Below are positions 39,076 to 47,950 of a stretch of 50,196 nt of DNA, in pieces (the first letter of the stretch is position 1; each line of letters begins with the position of its first letter). Location of the stretch: positions 1 through 50,196 of the forward strand of contig NZ_VJOL01000014.1 of NCBI RefSeq assembly GCF_007556705.1, given 5' to 3'. The stretch is from Tepidimonas thermarum. Its GTDB lineage: Bacteria > Pseudomonadota > Gammaproteobacteria > Burkholderiales > Burkholderiaceae_C. The notes below the pieces were generated by a model. It worked only from the letters and a program-made list of their open reading frames with translations, searched no databases and was not told where the DNA came from. The position numbers and the translations under genes are program-made.

Positions 39076-39678
39076 ATGGCCCGCATGAAATTCATCTGTG
39101 ACGCCGAGCGCTGCATCGAGTGCAACGGCTGCGTGACCGCGTGCAAGAACGAACACGAGGTGCCCTGGGGCGTCAACCGGCGCCGTGTGGTCACCATCAA
39201 CGACGGCGTGCCGGGCGAGAAATCCATTTCGGTGGCCTGCATGCACTGCTCGGACGCGCCGTGCATGGCGGTGTGCCCGGTGCAGTGTTTCTACCGCACC
39301 GAAGAGGGCGTGGTGTTGCACGACAAGGATGTGTGCATTGGCTGTGGCTACTGCAGCTACGCGTGCCCCTTTGGCGCGCCGCAGTTTCCGGGGCAGGGCA
39401 CCTTTGGTGTGCGCGGCAAGATGGACAAGTGCACGTTCTGCGCCGGCGGACCGGAGGCCAACGGCAGCCAGGCCGAGTTCGAAAAATACGGCCGCAACCG
39501 CCTGGCCGAAGGCAAGCTGCCGGCCTGTGCCGAAATGTGCTCGACCAAGGCGCTGCTCGCCGGCGACGGCGACGTCGTGGCCGACATCTTCCGCACCCGG
39601 GTGTTGCAGCGTGGCAAAGGGGCCGAGGTCTGGGGCTGGGGCACGGCCTACGGGACGCAGGCCCAAGCAGGAGCGTGA
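39076..39678 (+). CDS. fdhB: Formate dehydrogenase, iron-sulfur subunit (FdhB)
   Basis: A 200-aa electron-transfer subunit linking FdhA to the membrane cytochrome b. Four [4Fe-4S] Cys groups are visible: CIECNGCVTAC, CMHCSDAPCMAVCP, CIGCGYCSYACP, and a CTFC group completed by CAEMC. It lacks a signal peptide and should be exported with FdhA by the Tat route. It starts 10 nt after fdhA with GAGGAG upstream. Confidence 0.95.
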   Translation: MARMKFICDAERCIECNGCVTACKNEHEVPWGVNRRRVVTINDGVPGEKSISVACMHCSDAPCMAVCPVQCFYRTEEGVVLHDKDVCIGCGYCSYACPFGAPQFPGQGTFGVRGKMDKCTFCAGGPEANGSQAEFEKYGRNRLAEGKLPACAEMCSTKALLAGDGDVVADIFRTRVLQRGKGAEVWGWGTAYGTQAQAGA

Positions 39679-39680
39679 CC

Positions 39681-39932
39681 ATGAAAACCCGATCGAGCAT
39701 CGCCCTGGTGGCGGCCCTGGCGGCCACCGTGCTGCTGGCCGGCTGCGGCGAACGGCCCCAGACCGCCACCGGCATCCAATCGGACCAGCCGCCCTACACC
39801 GGTTCGGTCGGCTCGGCCTTCCGCGATGCGGGCTGGTCCGGCGGCGACAAAACGGCGTGGGCCCAGCACCTGCGCGCCCGCGCCCAGTACGGCCAGAACG
39901 AGTACAGCCGTCCCGTCAGCACGACGCAGTAA
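39681..39932 (+). CDS. Small lipoprotein in the fdh operon
   Basis: An 83-aa protein with a lipoprotein signal (TVLLAGCGE, lipobox LAGC with Cys near residue 22). The mature part is about 60 residues, polar and aromatic, with PPYTGSVGSAFRDAGWSGGD and RARAQYGQNEYSR. It begins 2 nt after the fdhB stop and ends 13 nt before the cytochrome b gene, so it is likely co-translated with FDH subunits. I do not recognise a named family. A structural or assembly role at the periplasmic side of FDH is inference. Confidence 0.8.
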   Translation: MKTRSSIALVAALAATVLLAGCGERPQTATGIQSDQPPYTGSVGSAFRDAGWSGGDKTAWAQHLRARAQYGQNEYSRPVSTTQ

Positions 39933-39945
39933 CCGGGGGTACGCC

Positions 39946-41106
39946 ATGAACGCTTTGCATCGCACTAGCGCGTCGAGCGGCCTGCGGGCGCTGCTGTTTG
40001 GCGCTGCGCTGATGGCGTCGGCGGCCCTGGCGCAGACGGCGCCGGCCACGCCGAGCGCACCCGCCAGCGCGCCCGAGGCGCGCACCCTGGTCGACGCCGC
40101 CAACCTGCCCGGCTATGCGCAGCAGACCAATGCCGAGCGCGCCCAGGTCCAGCCCGGCAACAATGCCCCCATGTGGCGCCAGGTGGGGCAGGGCGTGGAA
40201 GGGACGGTCAACTTCCCCTACCGGGAGTATGGGGTGCTGATCCAGCCCACGGTGCAATACCCCGGATCGGCGCTCACCAATGCGGGTGAGGCGTGGCGCC
40301 AGGTGCGCAACCGCTGGATCCTGCCCTACGGCGGCGCGTTGCTGGTGATCGTCGTGCTGGCCGTCGCCATCTTCTACTTCACCAACGGGCCGCTGACGTT
40401 GCACGGGGCGGAAACCGGGCGCAAGATCGAGCGCTTCACCGCCTTCGAGCGTGCGGCGCACTGGGCCAACGCGGCGGCGTTCGTGCTGCTGGCAATCTCG
40501 GGCATCGTGATGGCGTTTGGCCAGTTTTTTCTGCGCCCCATCATCGGCAACACGCTGTTTGGCTGGTTGGCGTATGGGCTCAAAAACGTGCACAACTTCG
40601 TCGGCCCGCTGTTTGCCGTGTCGTTGGTGATCGTCATCGTCACGTTCCTCAAGGACAACCTGCCGCGCAAAGAGGATTGGGTCTGGCTGCGCCGTTTTGG
40701 CGGCCTGCTCAGCGGGCACGAGGTGCCCTCGCACCGCTTCAACGCGGGGGAGAAGGTGGTCTTCTGGGGCGGCGTGTTTCTCCTGGGCCTCATCGTCGTC
40801 GGCTCGGGCCTGGTGCTCGACAAGGTGCTCCCCAACGTGGACTATGTGCGCGCCAACATGCAAATCGCGCACATGATCCACGCCACCGCCGCCATGTTCA
40901 TGATGGCGATGTTCATCGGCCACATTTATATGGGTACCCTTGGCACCCAGGGGGCGTACGCTGCGATGAAGACCGGCTACGTGGACGAAACCTGGGCGCG
41001 CGAGCACCACGAGCTTTGGTACAACGACATCCAAGCCGGCAAGATCCCCGCCCAACGCAGCCAACCCGCTGCCGCGGCGCAGCCCACGGCGCGCGCGGGT
41101 GTCTGA
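39946..41106 (+). CDS. fdhC: Formate dehydrogenase, cytochrome b556 subunit (FdhC)
   Basis: A 386-aa membrane subunit that accepts electrons from FdhB and reduces quinone. A signal sequence (to about residue 29) precedes a periplasmic segment of about 90 residues (VNFPYREYGVLIQP). Five membrane helices follow, counting the one near residue 130. Heme-ligand His candidates are in FERAAHWANA, GLKNVHNFVGP and NMQIAHMIHATAAMFMMAMFIGHIYMGTLG. The extended N terminus is usual for this FDH subfamily. A longer upstream frame overlaps the lipoprotein gene and is unlikely. Confidence 0.94.
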   Translation: MNALHRTSASSGLRALLFGAALMASAALAQTAPATPSAPASAPEARTLVDAANLPGYAQQTNAERAQVQPGNNAPMWRQVGQGVEGTVNFPYREYGVLIQPTVQYPGSALTNAGEAWRQVRNRWILPYGGALLVIVVLAVAIFYFTNGPLTLHGAETGRKIERFTAFERAAHWANAAAFVLLAISGIVMAFGQFFLRPIIGNTLFGWLAYGLKNVHNFVGPLFAVSLVIVIVTFLKDNLPRKEDWVWLRRFGGLLSGHEVPSHRFNAGEKVVFWGGVFLLGLIVVGSGLVLDKVLPNVDYVRANMQIAHMIHATAAMFMMAMFIGHIYMGTLGTQGAYAAMKTGYVDETWAREHHELWYNDIQAGKIPAQRSQPAAAAQPTARAGV

Positions 41107-41125
41107 CCCCATAGGAGCTCCCACC

Positions 41126-41470
41126 ATGCATCTGCCCCGTTGTCTGCTGATCCCGCTGGCCCTGGCCGCCACCGGTTGGGTGGGGCTGGCCCAGGCCAAG
41201 CTGCCCGCGCCGCCACTGAGCGACGAGCAAAAAGCGGCCGCCGAAGTCGCCAAGGCCAAGGCCGCGCACCAGGCCAAAGTCGATGCCTATTTGACCTGCA
41301 AGGCGGCCGAGCGCGCGGCGGCCAACTACTTCCGCAACCACCCGCAGGCCACCAAGCCCACCGATGCGCCGGCGTGCAACGACCCCGGACCGTTCGTGCC
41401 GCCCGCGGCTGGCGGCGCGCCGGCCAGCACGCCCGCGGCCACGGCACCGGCGCCGGCCAAGAAGTCGTGA
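41126..41470 (+). CDS. Small secreted protein of the fdh operon
   Basis: A 114-aa protein with a signal peptide (cleavage likely after GLAQA near residue 24). The mature part has an Ala/Lys-rich helical segment (EQKAAAEVAKAKAAHQAKV), a Cys in YLTCKAAER and another in DAPACNDPG, and a Pro/Ala-rich tail. AGGAG lies 8 nt before the ATG. Two Cys could form a disulfide in the periplasm. The family role is unknown, and operon position ties it to FDH. Confidence 0.78.
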   Translation: MHLPRCLLIPLALAATGWVGLAQAKLPAPPLSDEQKAAAEVAKAKAAHQAKVDAYLTCKAAERAAANYFRNHPQATKPTDAPACNDPGPFVPPAAGGAPASTPAATAPAPAKKS

Positions 41471-41495
41471 CCGCGCCGCGGCACGGGTGTCCACC

Positions 41496-42377
41496 ATGTG
41501 GCTCAACGAACCCCTGGCGTTTGGCACAGCCGTCGGCGAAGCCGTGGCGCCACCAGGCGTGCGGCTTAGCGCGGCGGCGGCGCCGCTGACGCGTGCCGTG
41601 GGTGTGATCGATGAATTCGGGCAGCGGCGCACCATCCACATCCCAGCCGAGCGCGACCTGACGATTTACGTCGATCGGCGCGAGCTCGTGACCTTGATGA
41701 CGCTGGGTGCGCAGCCCGAGTGGCTGGTGTTGGGGTATTTGCGCAACCAGCGGCTCGTGCAGTCGCCGGATCAAATCGAATCGATCACCGTCGATTGGGA
41801 GGTGGGCGCTGCCGCTGTGCGCACCCGCACGGGCCTGGCCGACCTCGAAGCGCGCACCGCGCAGCGCGTGGTCACCACCGGCTGTGGCCAGGGCAGCGTC
41901 TTTGGCAGCCTGATGGATGACGTGGAGCGTATTCGGCTCTCACCCACGGCGCAGTTGCGCCAGTCGCAGCTCTACGCCATCTTGCGCACCGTGCGCGAGC
42001 AAGACTCGGTCTACAAGCAGGCTGGCTCGGTGCATGGCTGCGCGCTGTTCCAGGGCGGGGAGCTGCTGCTGTTCGTCGAGGATGTGGGCCGCCACAACGC
42101 GGTTGACGCGATTGCGGGCTGGATGTGGCTGCAAACGCCCGCCATCCAGCGCGGCGACGACAAGGTGTTCTACACCACGGGGCGTCTGACCAGCGAGATG
42201 ATCATCAAGGCGGCGCAGATGGGCGTGCCGATCGTCGTGTCGCGCAGCGGCATCACCCAGATGGGGCTGGAGGTGGCCGAGCGGCTGGGCCTGTGCGCCA
42301 TTGGGCGCGCCACGCACACGCGTTTTCTGTGCTACACGCATCCGCAGCGGCTGGTGTGGGATACTTCGCTGCCATGA
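41496..42377 (+). CDS. fdhD: FdhD, sulfurtransferase for formate dehydrogenase
   Basis: A 293-aa cytoplasmic protein that passes sulfur from a cysteine desulfurase to the Mo-bisMGD cofactor of FDH. The catalytic loop is [11 protein letters not shown] with C130. The second Cys of the classical CxxC is Gly here (G133). Other family motifs are [25 protein letters not shown] and [28 protein letters not shown] chose the ATG at 41496. The frame is open upstream into the previous gene. Its stop overlaps the upp start (ATGA). Confidence 0.93.
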   Translation: MWLNEPLAFGTAVGEAVAPPGVRLSAAAAPLTRAVGVIDEFGQRRTIHIPAERDLTIYVDRRELVTLMTLGAQPEWLVLGYLRNQRLVQSPDQIESITVDWEVGAAAVRTRTGLADLEARTAQRVVTTGCGQGSVFGSLMDDVERIRLSPTAQLRQSQLYAILRTVREQDSVYKQAGSVHGCALFQGGELLLFVEDVGRHNAVDAIAGWMWLQTPAIQRGDDKVFYTTGRLTSEMIIKAAQMGVPIVVSRSGITQMGLEVAERLGLCAIGRATHTRFLCYTHPQRLVWDTSLP

Positions 42378-43021
42378 GCGAAGCCCCCAACCTGCGCCGA
42401 GTCCATCGGATCGACCATCCGCTGGTGCAGCACAAGCTGACCCTGATGCGCCGCAAGGACACCAGCACCAAGACGTTCCGTCAGCTCATCAAAGAACTCA
42501 GCGCCTTATTGGCCTACGAGGTCACGCGCGACATCCCGACCCAGGAGGTCGAGGTCGAAACCCCGCTGGAGACCACCACGGGCCGCATGATCGACGGCAA
42601 AAAGACGGTGCTGGCCTCCATTCTGCGGGCCGGCAATGGCTTTTTGGACGGGATGCTGGAGGTGCTGCCCAGCGCGCGCGTCGGCCACATCGGCCTGTAC
42701 CGCGACCCGGCCACGCTGAAACCCGTCGAGTACTACTTCAAAATGCCCTCCGGCATGGAGGAGCGCGACGTGATCGTGCTCGACCCCATGCTGGCCACGG
42801 GCAATTCGGCCGTGGCGGCGGTGGACCTGCTCAAGCGGCTGCAGCCGCGCTCGATCCGCTTCGTCTGTCTGGTGGCGTGTCCGGAGGGCATCGCCAACCT
42901 GCACGCGCACCACCCGGACGTGCCCATCTACACCCCGGCCATCGACCGCGGCCTCAACGACCACGGCTACATCGTGCCGGGCTTGGGCGATGCGGGCGAT
43001 CGCATCTTCGGAACCAAGTGA
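42374..43021 (+). CDS. upp: Uracil phosphoribosyltransferase (Upp)
   Basis: A 215-aa cytoplasmic enzyme converting uracil and PRPP to UMP. The PRPP-binding loop is [21 protein letters not shown], the uracil-binding end is [25 protein letters not shown], and the N terminus has [22 protein letters not shown]. The ATG overlaps the fdhD stop by 4 nt, so the two may be co-translated despite unrelated roles. Confidence 0.96.
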   Translation: MSEAPNLRRVHRIDHPLVQHKLTLMRRKDTSTKTFRQLIKELSALLAYEVTRDIPTQEVEVETPLETTTGRMIDGKKTVLASILRAGNGFLDGMLEVLPSARVGHIGLYRDPATLKPVEYYFKMPSGMEERDVIVLDPMLATGNSAVAAVDLLKRLQPRSIRFVCLVACPEGIANLHAHHPDVPIYTPAIDRGLNDHGYIVPGLGDAGDRIFGTK

Positions 43022-43043
43022 GGCGTCGCCCGGTCGTACCGGC

Positions 43044-45599
43044 GTGACGATCCCGACTCCTCCCGCCGTCGATCCCCCGTCTGCCTGGGCGCTGGGCTGG
43101 CGCGCCCTGTGGCGCGACTGGCGTGCCGGTGAGTTGACCGTGCTCGTCGCCGCCATCGCCCTGGCGGTGGCGGCGCTGACGGCGGTGGGCTTTTTTGCCG
43201 ACCGGCTGCAGGCGGGTTTGCAGCGCGATGCGCGCCAACTCCTGGGCGGCGATGTGGTGTTGCGCAGCGACCACCCCCTGCCGCCGGAGTACGAACGGCA
43301 GGCGCGGGCGCTGGGCCTGGCGGTGACGCGGCACCTGACTTTCCCGACCATGGCCCGCGCCGATGACGCCGACGGTGGCGAGTCGCGGCTGGTGTCGCTC
43401 AAGGCGGTGGCCGACGGTTACCCGCTGCGTGGCGAATTGCGCACCAGTGCCGACCCCGACGACCGTATCGGGCAGCCCGGCCCGGGCGTGCCTGCGCCCG
43501 CCGAGGCGTGGGTGGACGCTGCGTTGCTCGAAGCCCTGGGGTTGCGTCTGGGCCAGCCGCTGTGGTTGGGCGAGCGGGTGTTTCGCCTCACGCGCGTCGT
43601 GACCTTGGAGCCCGACCGCGGCGCGGGCTTTTTGTCGTTTGCGCCGCGCGTGCTGATAGCCGAGTCGGACTTGGCCGCCACCGGGCTGGTGCAGCCGGCC
43701 AGCCGTATCCAGTACCGGCTGGTGGTGGCCGGCGACGACGCTGCGGCGGTGCGCCAGTTCGACACCTGGGCCAAGGCCCGCCTGGACGCCACGGGCGAGC
43801 GTGGCGCCCAAATCGAGAGCTTCGAGTCCGGGCGGCCGGAGCTGCAGCAAACGCTGCAACGCGCCGAGCAGTTTTTGAGCCTGGTGGCGCTGCTGGCGGC
43901 GCTGCTGGCGGCGGTGGCCGTCGCCGTGGCGGCGCGCCAGTATGCGCTGCGTCACCTGGACGACTGCGCCCTGCTGCGGGTGCTGGGCCTGGCGCAAGGC
44001 ACGATGGCGCGCGCCTACACCGTGGCCTTTGGGCTGGCCGGCCTGGCGGCGGCGGGCCTGGGTGTGGCCATCGGTTTTGGCGTGCATTTCGCGTTTGTCT
44101 GGTGGCTCTCCGGTTTGTTGCAGTCCAGCCTGCCGGCGCCGGGCTGGGCGCCGGTCGGTTTGGGCCTGGGCGTGGGCGTGGCACTCATGGCCACGTTTGG
44201 GCTGCCGCCGGTGTTGCAGCTGGCGCGCGTGCCGCCGCTGCGCGTCATCCGGCGCGATGTGGGCGGCCTGCAGCCGGCCACCCTGGCGGTGTTGGGCGGC
44301 GGGGCGCTGGGCTTTGCCTTGCTGCTGCTGGCCGCCAGCCGCGACCTGACGCTGGGGGCCATCGCGGTGGGCGGGTTTGCGCTGGCCGTGGGGGTGTTTG
44401 CGGCCGTCGCCTGGGGGGCGCTGTGGGTCTTGCGCGCCCTGGTGCGCGAAACCCATGCCCCGCGCTGGCTCGTGCTGGCCACGCGCCAGCTCACCGCGCG
44501 CCCCGCGTACGCGGTGGTGCAAGTCGCCAGCTTGGCCGTGGGGCTGCTGGCGCTGGTGCTGTTGGTGCTGCTGCGCACCGACCTCATCGACAGCTGGCGC
44601 CGCGCCACGCCGCCGGACGCCCCCAACCGTTTCGTCATCAACATCCAGCCCGATCAGGCGGATCCCTTCCGCGCCCATCTGCAGACGCATGGGGTGGCGC
44701 GCTACGACTGGTACCCGATGGTGCGCGGGCGCCTGGTCGCCATCAACGGCCAGGCCGTGCGGCCGGAGCAGTTCCGCGGCGAGCGCGCGCAGCGGCTCGT
44801 GGAGCGCGAGTTCAACCTCTCCTACAGCCGGGCACAGCCGGCGCACAACCCGTTGGTGGGTGGCCGCTGGCAGCCCGATGAAGCCGGGGCCATCAGCATC
44901 GAGAGCGGCTTGGCCGACACGCTGGGTCTGCGCTTGGGCGACCGGCTGACGTTCGACATCGCCGGTGTGCCGCACGAGGTGCGCATCACCAGCCTGCGCA
45001 AAGTGGACTGGGCGTCGATGCACGTCAACTTTTTTGCCCTGTTCCCGGTGCAGAGCATGCCTCCGGAGGTACCCTACACCTACATCGCCGCCTTTCGCGC
45101 GCCGCAGCAGCCGGGCTTCGACCGGGCGCTGCTGCAGCGCTTTCCCAACGTGACCAACGTGGACACCGGCGCTGCGGTGGCGCAGGTGCAGCGCGTGCTG
45201 GATCAGGTGAGTCGGGCGGTGGAGTTTCTGTTTGGCTTTAGCCTGGCGGCCGGGGTGGTGGTCTTGCTGGCCACGGTCGGCGCCACCCGTGCCGAGCGCG
45301 AGCGCGACTACGCGGTGCTGCGCGCCTTGGGGGCGCAGTCCGGGCTGCTGCGGCGGGTGCAGCGCGCCGAGCTGCTGGGGGTGGGGGCGCTGGCGGGCGC
45401 GCTGGCCTCGGCGGTGGCGGTGGTGGTCGGGTGGGCGCTGGCGCGCTGGGTGTTCGATTTCGACTGGCGCGTCTCGGCTTGGGTGCCGCTGGCGGGTACG
45501 CTGGCCGGCGCTGCGCTGGCGCTGCTGGCGGGGTGGTGGACCTTGCGCAGCGTGCTGCGCACCCCGGTGGTGCAGACGCTGCGTCGCGCGGCGCAGTGA
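43044..45599 (+). CDS. FtsX-like ABC transporter permease (YbbP type)
   Basis: An 851-aa inner-membrane protein with the YbbP-type plan: one N-terminal helix (about residues 32-52), a large periplasmic domain, a cluster of FtsX helices near residues 275-475, a second periplasmic domain, and a C-terminal set of three helices. The final FtsX part contains RAERERDYAVLRALGAQSGLLRR. Such permeases work with a LolD-like ATPase, not present here, in export of lipids or proteins. I chose the GTG at 43044, after the upp stop. An ATG at 42990 would overlap upp by 32 nt. Confidence 0.85.
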   Translation: MTIPTPPAVDPPSAWALGWRALWRDWRAGELTVLVAAIALAVAALTAVGFFADRLQAGLQRDARQLLGGDVVLRSDHPLPPEYERQARALGLAVTRHLTFPTMARADDADGGESRLVSLKAVADGYPLRGELRTSADPDDRIGQPGPGVPAPAEAWVDAALLEALGLRLGQPLWLGERVFRLTRVVTLEPDRGAGFLSFAPRVLIAESDLAATGLVQPASRIQYRLVVAGDDAAAVRQFDTWAKARLDATGERGAQIESFESGRPELQQTLQRAEQFLSLVALLAALLAAVAVAVAARQYALRHLDDCALLRVLGLAQGTMARAYTVAFGLAGLAAAGLGVAIGFGVHFAFVWWLSGLLQSSLPAPGWAPVGLGLGVGVALMATFGLPPVLQLARVPPLRVIRRDVGGLQPATLAVLGGGALGFALLLLAASRDLTLGAIAVGGFALAVGVFAAVAWGALWVLRALVRETHAPRWLVLATRQLTARPAYAVVQVASLAVGLLALVLLVLLRTDLIDSWRRATPPDAPNRFVINIQPDQADPFRAHLQTHGVARYDWYPMVRGRLVAINGQAVRPEQFRGERAQRLVEREFNLSYSRAQPAHNPLVGGRWQPDEAGAISIESGLADTLGLRLGDRLTFDIAGVPHEVRITSLRKVDWASMHVNFFALFPVQSMPPEVPYTYIAAFRAPQQPGFDRALLQRFPNVTNVDTGAAVAQVQRVLDQVSRAVEFLFGFSLAAGVVVLLATVGATRAERERDYAVLRALGAQSGLLRRVQRAELLGVGALAGALASAVAVVVGWALARWVFDFDWRVSAWVPLAGTLAGAALALLAGWWTLRSVLRTPVVQTLRRAAQ

Positions 45600-45624
45600 G
45601 GGTGGCCGGCGCTACCATCGCAGC

Positions 45625-46047
45625 ATGCAGATTCACGAACCCACCCCGCAACGCGCGGATGGCCAGCCCCTGACCCCCTTCGAATGGTTGGGCGGCGAGC
45701 CGGCGGTGCAGCGGCTGGTCGATCGGTTTTACGACCTGATGGACCTGGAGCCGGCATACCGCGAGCTGCGCGCCGTCCACGGCGCCACGTTGGACGAGGC
45801 TCGGCGTAAGCTGTTTTGGTTTTTGTGCGGTTGGCTTGGCGGCCCACCGCACTATGAGCAGCGCTTTGGCCACCCGCGCCTGCGCATGCGCCATCTGCCG
45901 TTTCGCATCGGCATTCGCGAGCGCGACCAGTGGCTGGCCTGCATGGACCAGGCCATGGGTGAGGTGGGCGTGCCCGAGGCGTTGCGGCAGCGGTTGCGCG
46001 AGAGCTTTTTTCGCACCGCCGACTGGATGCGCAACACGCCGGGCTGA
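45625..46047 (+). CDS. glbO: Group II truncated hemoglobin
   Basis: A 140-aa globin of the 2-over-2 type. Group II features are FEWLGGEPAVQRLVDRFYDLM (B helix Tyr), the region FLCGWLGGPPHYEQRFGHPRLRMRHLPF holding the proximal His, and RDQWLACMDQAM with the G8 Trp. Such proteins bind O2 or NO and act in protection or oxygen handling. No regulatory site is seen upstream. Confidence 0.92.
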   Translation: MQIHEPTPQRADGQPLTPFEWLGGEPAVQRLVDRFYDLMDLEPAYRELRAVHGATLDEARRKLFWFLCGWLGGPPHYEQRFGHPRLRMRHLPFRIGIRERDQWLACMDQAMGEVGVPEALRQRLRESFFRTADWMRNTPG

Positions 46048-46064
46048 GCCCCGGGCGCGCGGGG

Positions 46065-46727
46065 TTATGCGCGGCCGTGGCTGGCCGTGCGCAGCAGCAC
46101 CACCAGTGCGCCGGCCCCGCCATCGGCTGGACGCGCCTGTACGAACGCCAGCACCTCGCTCTTTTGCACCAGCCAGCTGTGCACGCGCCCCTTGAGCACC
46201 GGTGTCTTGCCCGGCGAACCCAGCCCCTTGCCATGCACCACGCGCACGCAGCGCAGTCCCTGGCGGTGCGCATCGCGGAGGAAAGCGGCCAAGTGCTCGC
46301 GTGCCGCGTCGGTGCGCAGACCGTGCAAATCGATTTCGGCCTGGATGCTCCAATCACCACGGCGCAGGCGGCGCACCACGTCCGGGCCGATTCCCGCGCG
46401 CCGAAAGCTCAGATGCTCGTCGGTGTGCAGCAGCGTTTCGACGTCGAACTCGTCGCTGAGTGCCGCGCGCATCACGGCGCGCTCATCGGCTTGCCGCTGC
46501 TGCGGCACAGGGCGCGGGCGAGGGCGCTGCAACTCGGCGCGGCCGTGCGGCGCCAGGCGCTGCACCGGCCCTACGGCACGCTCGAACAGCCGCCGCTCGC
46601 GCTCGGCGCGTTCTTCGGCCTCGCGCCGTGCGGCCTCGGCCGCGGCGCGTGCCGCAGCGGCCTGTGCGGCGCGCTCGGCCATGGCCTGTTGGATGGGCCG
46701 CAGATCGGCCAGGGATCGCACTTTCAT
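46065..46727 (-). CDS. Smr-domain protein
   Basis: A 220-aa protein. The N-terminal half is a charged, Ala/Arg/Glu-rich helical stretch (about residues 18-60) that may form a coiled coil. The C-terminal Smr domain (about residues 130-220) has IQAEIDLHGLRTDAAREHL, VRVVHGKGLGSPG and LKGRVHSWL. Smr domains act on DNA or RNA as nucleases. I chose the ATG at 46727 (MKVRSLADL). An ATG at 46739 adds four residues. The specific substrate is unknown. Confidence 0.88.
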   Translation of the reverse strand: MKVRSLADLRPIQQAMAERAAQAAAARAAAEAARREAEERAERERRLFERAVGPVQRLAPHGRAELQRPRPRPVPQQRQADERAVMRAALSDEFDVETLLHTDEHLSFRRAGIGPDVVRRLRRGDWSIQAEIDLHGLRTDAAREHLAAFLRDAHRQGLRCVRVVHGKGLGSPGKTPVLKGRVHSWLVQKSEVLAFVQARPADGGAGALVVLLRTASHGRA

Positions 46728-46778
46728 CGCGGGACGCATTGTCTCGCAAGCCTGCCCCGGGTGCGGCCATGGCGCGTG

Positions 46779-47450
46779 TCACACCAGCCCGCGCTCGGCC
46801 ATCGACGTGCAGCCCGCGCGCGTGACGACAAAGTGATCCAGCACCCGGATGTCCAGCAGCGCCAATGCGGCCTTGAGGGTGCGCGTCAGCGCCTCGTCGG
46901 CACGCGACGGCTCGGCCGCGCCGCTGGGATGGTTGTGGGCCAGGATCACCGCCGCTGCGCCGTGGTGCAAGGCGCGCAGCGCCACCTCGCGCGGGTACAC
47001 GCTGGTTTGGTCCAGCGTGCCGCGAAACAGCTCCTCCAGCGCGATGAGGCGGTGCTGGTTGTCCAAAAACAGCACGGCAAACACCTCGTGCCCGTGGTGC
47101 GCGAGCTGCAGGCGCAGCACGTCGGCCACCGCTGCCGGTGAATCCAGCACGGGCCGCTCGCGCAGCCGCTGCGCGAGCGCGCGGCGCACCATCTCGGTGA
47201 CGGCCAGCAATTCTGCCCGCTTGGCCGGCCCCAGCCCTTTGACGGCAGCCAACTGCTCGGGCGTGGCCTGCAGCAGGCCGGCCAGGCCGCCAAAACGCGC
47301 CAGCAGCGCCTGCGCAAACTGCAGCACCGGCTGACCGGACAGGCCCGTGCGCAGCAGCAGGGCCAGCAACTCCGCATCCGCCAGTGCCTGCGGCCCGCGT
47401 GCCAACAGCTTCTCGCGTGGCCGGGCCGGTGGCGGCAGTTCACGCACCAT
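46779..47450 (-). CDS. radC: RadC-family JAB/MPN domain protein
   Basis: A 223-aa protein with an N-terminal helix-hairpin-helix region ([15 protein letters not shown]) and a JAB1/MPN metal site in the second half, [17 protein letters not shown], giving two His and an Asp for zinc. Despite the name its role in repair is doubtful in the family. I chose the ATG at 47450, with GGGG upstream at suitable distance. In-frame ATGs at 47456 and 47480 are alternatives. It is divergent from the SlpA-type isomerase gene. Confidence 0.92.
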   Translation of the reverse strand: MVRELPPPARPREKLLARGPQALADAELLALLLRTGLSGQPVLQFAQALLARFGGLAGLLQATPEQLAAVKGLGPAKRAELLAVTEMVRRALAQRLRERPVLDSPAAVADVLRLQLAHHGHEVFAVLFLDNQHRLIALEELFRGTLDQTSVYPREVALRALHHGAAAVILAHNHPSGAAEPSRADEALTRTLKAALALLDIRVLDHFVVTRAGCTSMAERGLV

Positions 47451-47468
47451 GGTCATCCCCCTGTTGCC

Positions 47469-47474
47469 TACAAT
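47469..47474 (+). promoter_or_regulatory. Candidate -10 of the slpA-ispH operon
   Basis: TACAAT lies 29 nt before the ATG of the FKBP gene. A matching -35 is not clear. The site falls between the two divergent start codons. Confidence 0.4.
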
Positions 47475-47503
47475 GCGCATTTTCGCGCAACGCCCTGCCT
47501 GCC

Positions 47504-47950
47504 ATGCCTGTCGTCGAACCCGGCTCCTTTTTGACCCTGCACTACCGCCTGTGCGGACCGGATGGCACAGCGTTCATCGACACCTTTGGCGCCCAGCCGG
47601 CGACGCTGTCGCTGGGCGCGGGCGAGCTGTCGCCGGCGCTGGAGCAGCGCCTGCTGGGCCTGGCCGAGGGCACCCACACCGTGATCGACCTGCCCGCTGG
47701 CGAGGCGTTTGGTGCGCACCGGCCGGAGATGCTGCAGTGGGTGGCGCGCAAGCTGCTCGACGAGCTGGGGGATCCGCACGAGCGCTACGCCGTGGGCGAC
47801 GTGGTGCAGTTTCCCACCCCCGATGGGCAGGGCCACTACGCCGGCGTGGTGCGCGAGGTGCGTGACGACGGGGCCGTGCTGTTCGACTTCAACCACCCGT
47901 TGGCGGGCCAACCGGTGCGCTTTGAGGTCCACATCATCGGGGTGCTGTGA
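47504..47950 (+). CDS. slpA: FKBP-type peptidyl-prolyl isomerase, SlpA/FkpB type
   Basis: A 148-aa SlyD-like isomerase/chaperone of the cytoplasm. The split FKBP domain begins [23 protein letters not shown] and ends [20 protein letters not shown], with an insert-in-flap chaperone domain between (about residues 68-118). It directly precedes ispH, as in many proteobacteria. Its TGA stop overlaps the ispH ATG by one base. Confidence 0.92.
   Translation: MPVVEPGSFLTLHYRLCGPDGTAFIDTFGAQPATLSLGAGELSPALEQRLLGLAEGTHTVIDLPAGEAFGAHRPEMLQWVARKLLDELGDPHERYAVGDVVQFPTPDGQGHYAGVVREVRDDGAVLFDFNHPLAGQPVRFEVHIIGVL

Noticed and set aside
36057-39266. Very long open frame opposite fdhA and fdhB
   Set aside because: A high-GC shadow of fdhA. 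Composition is biased and no domain is visible, while the forward frame has all FDH motifs.
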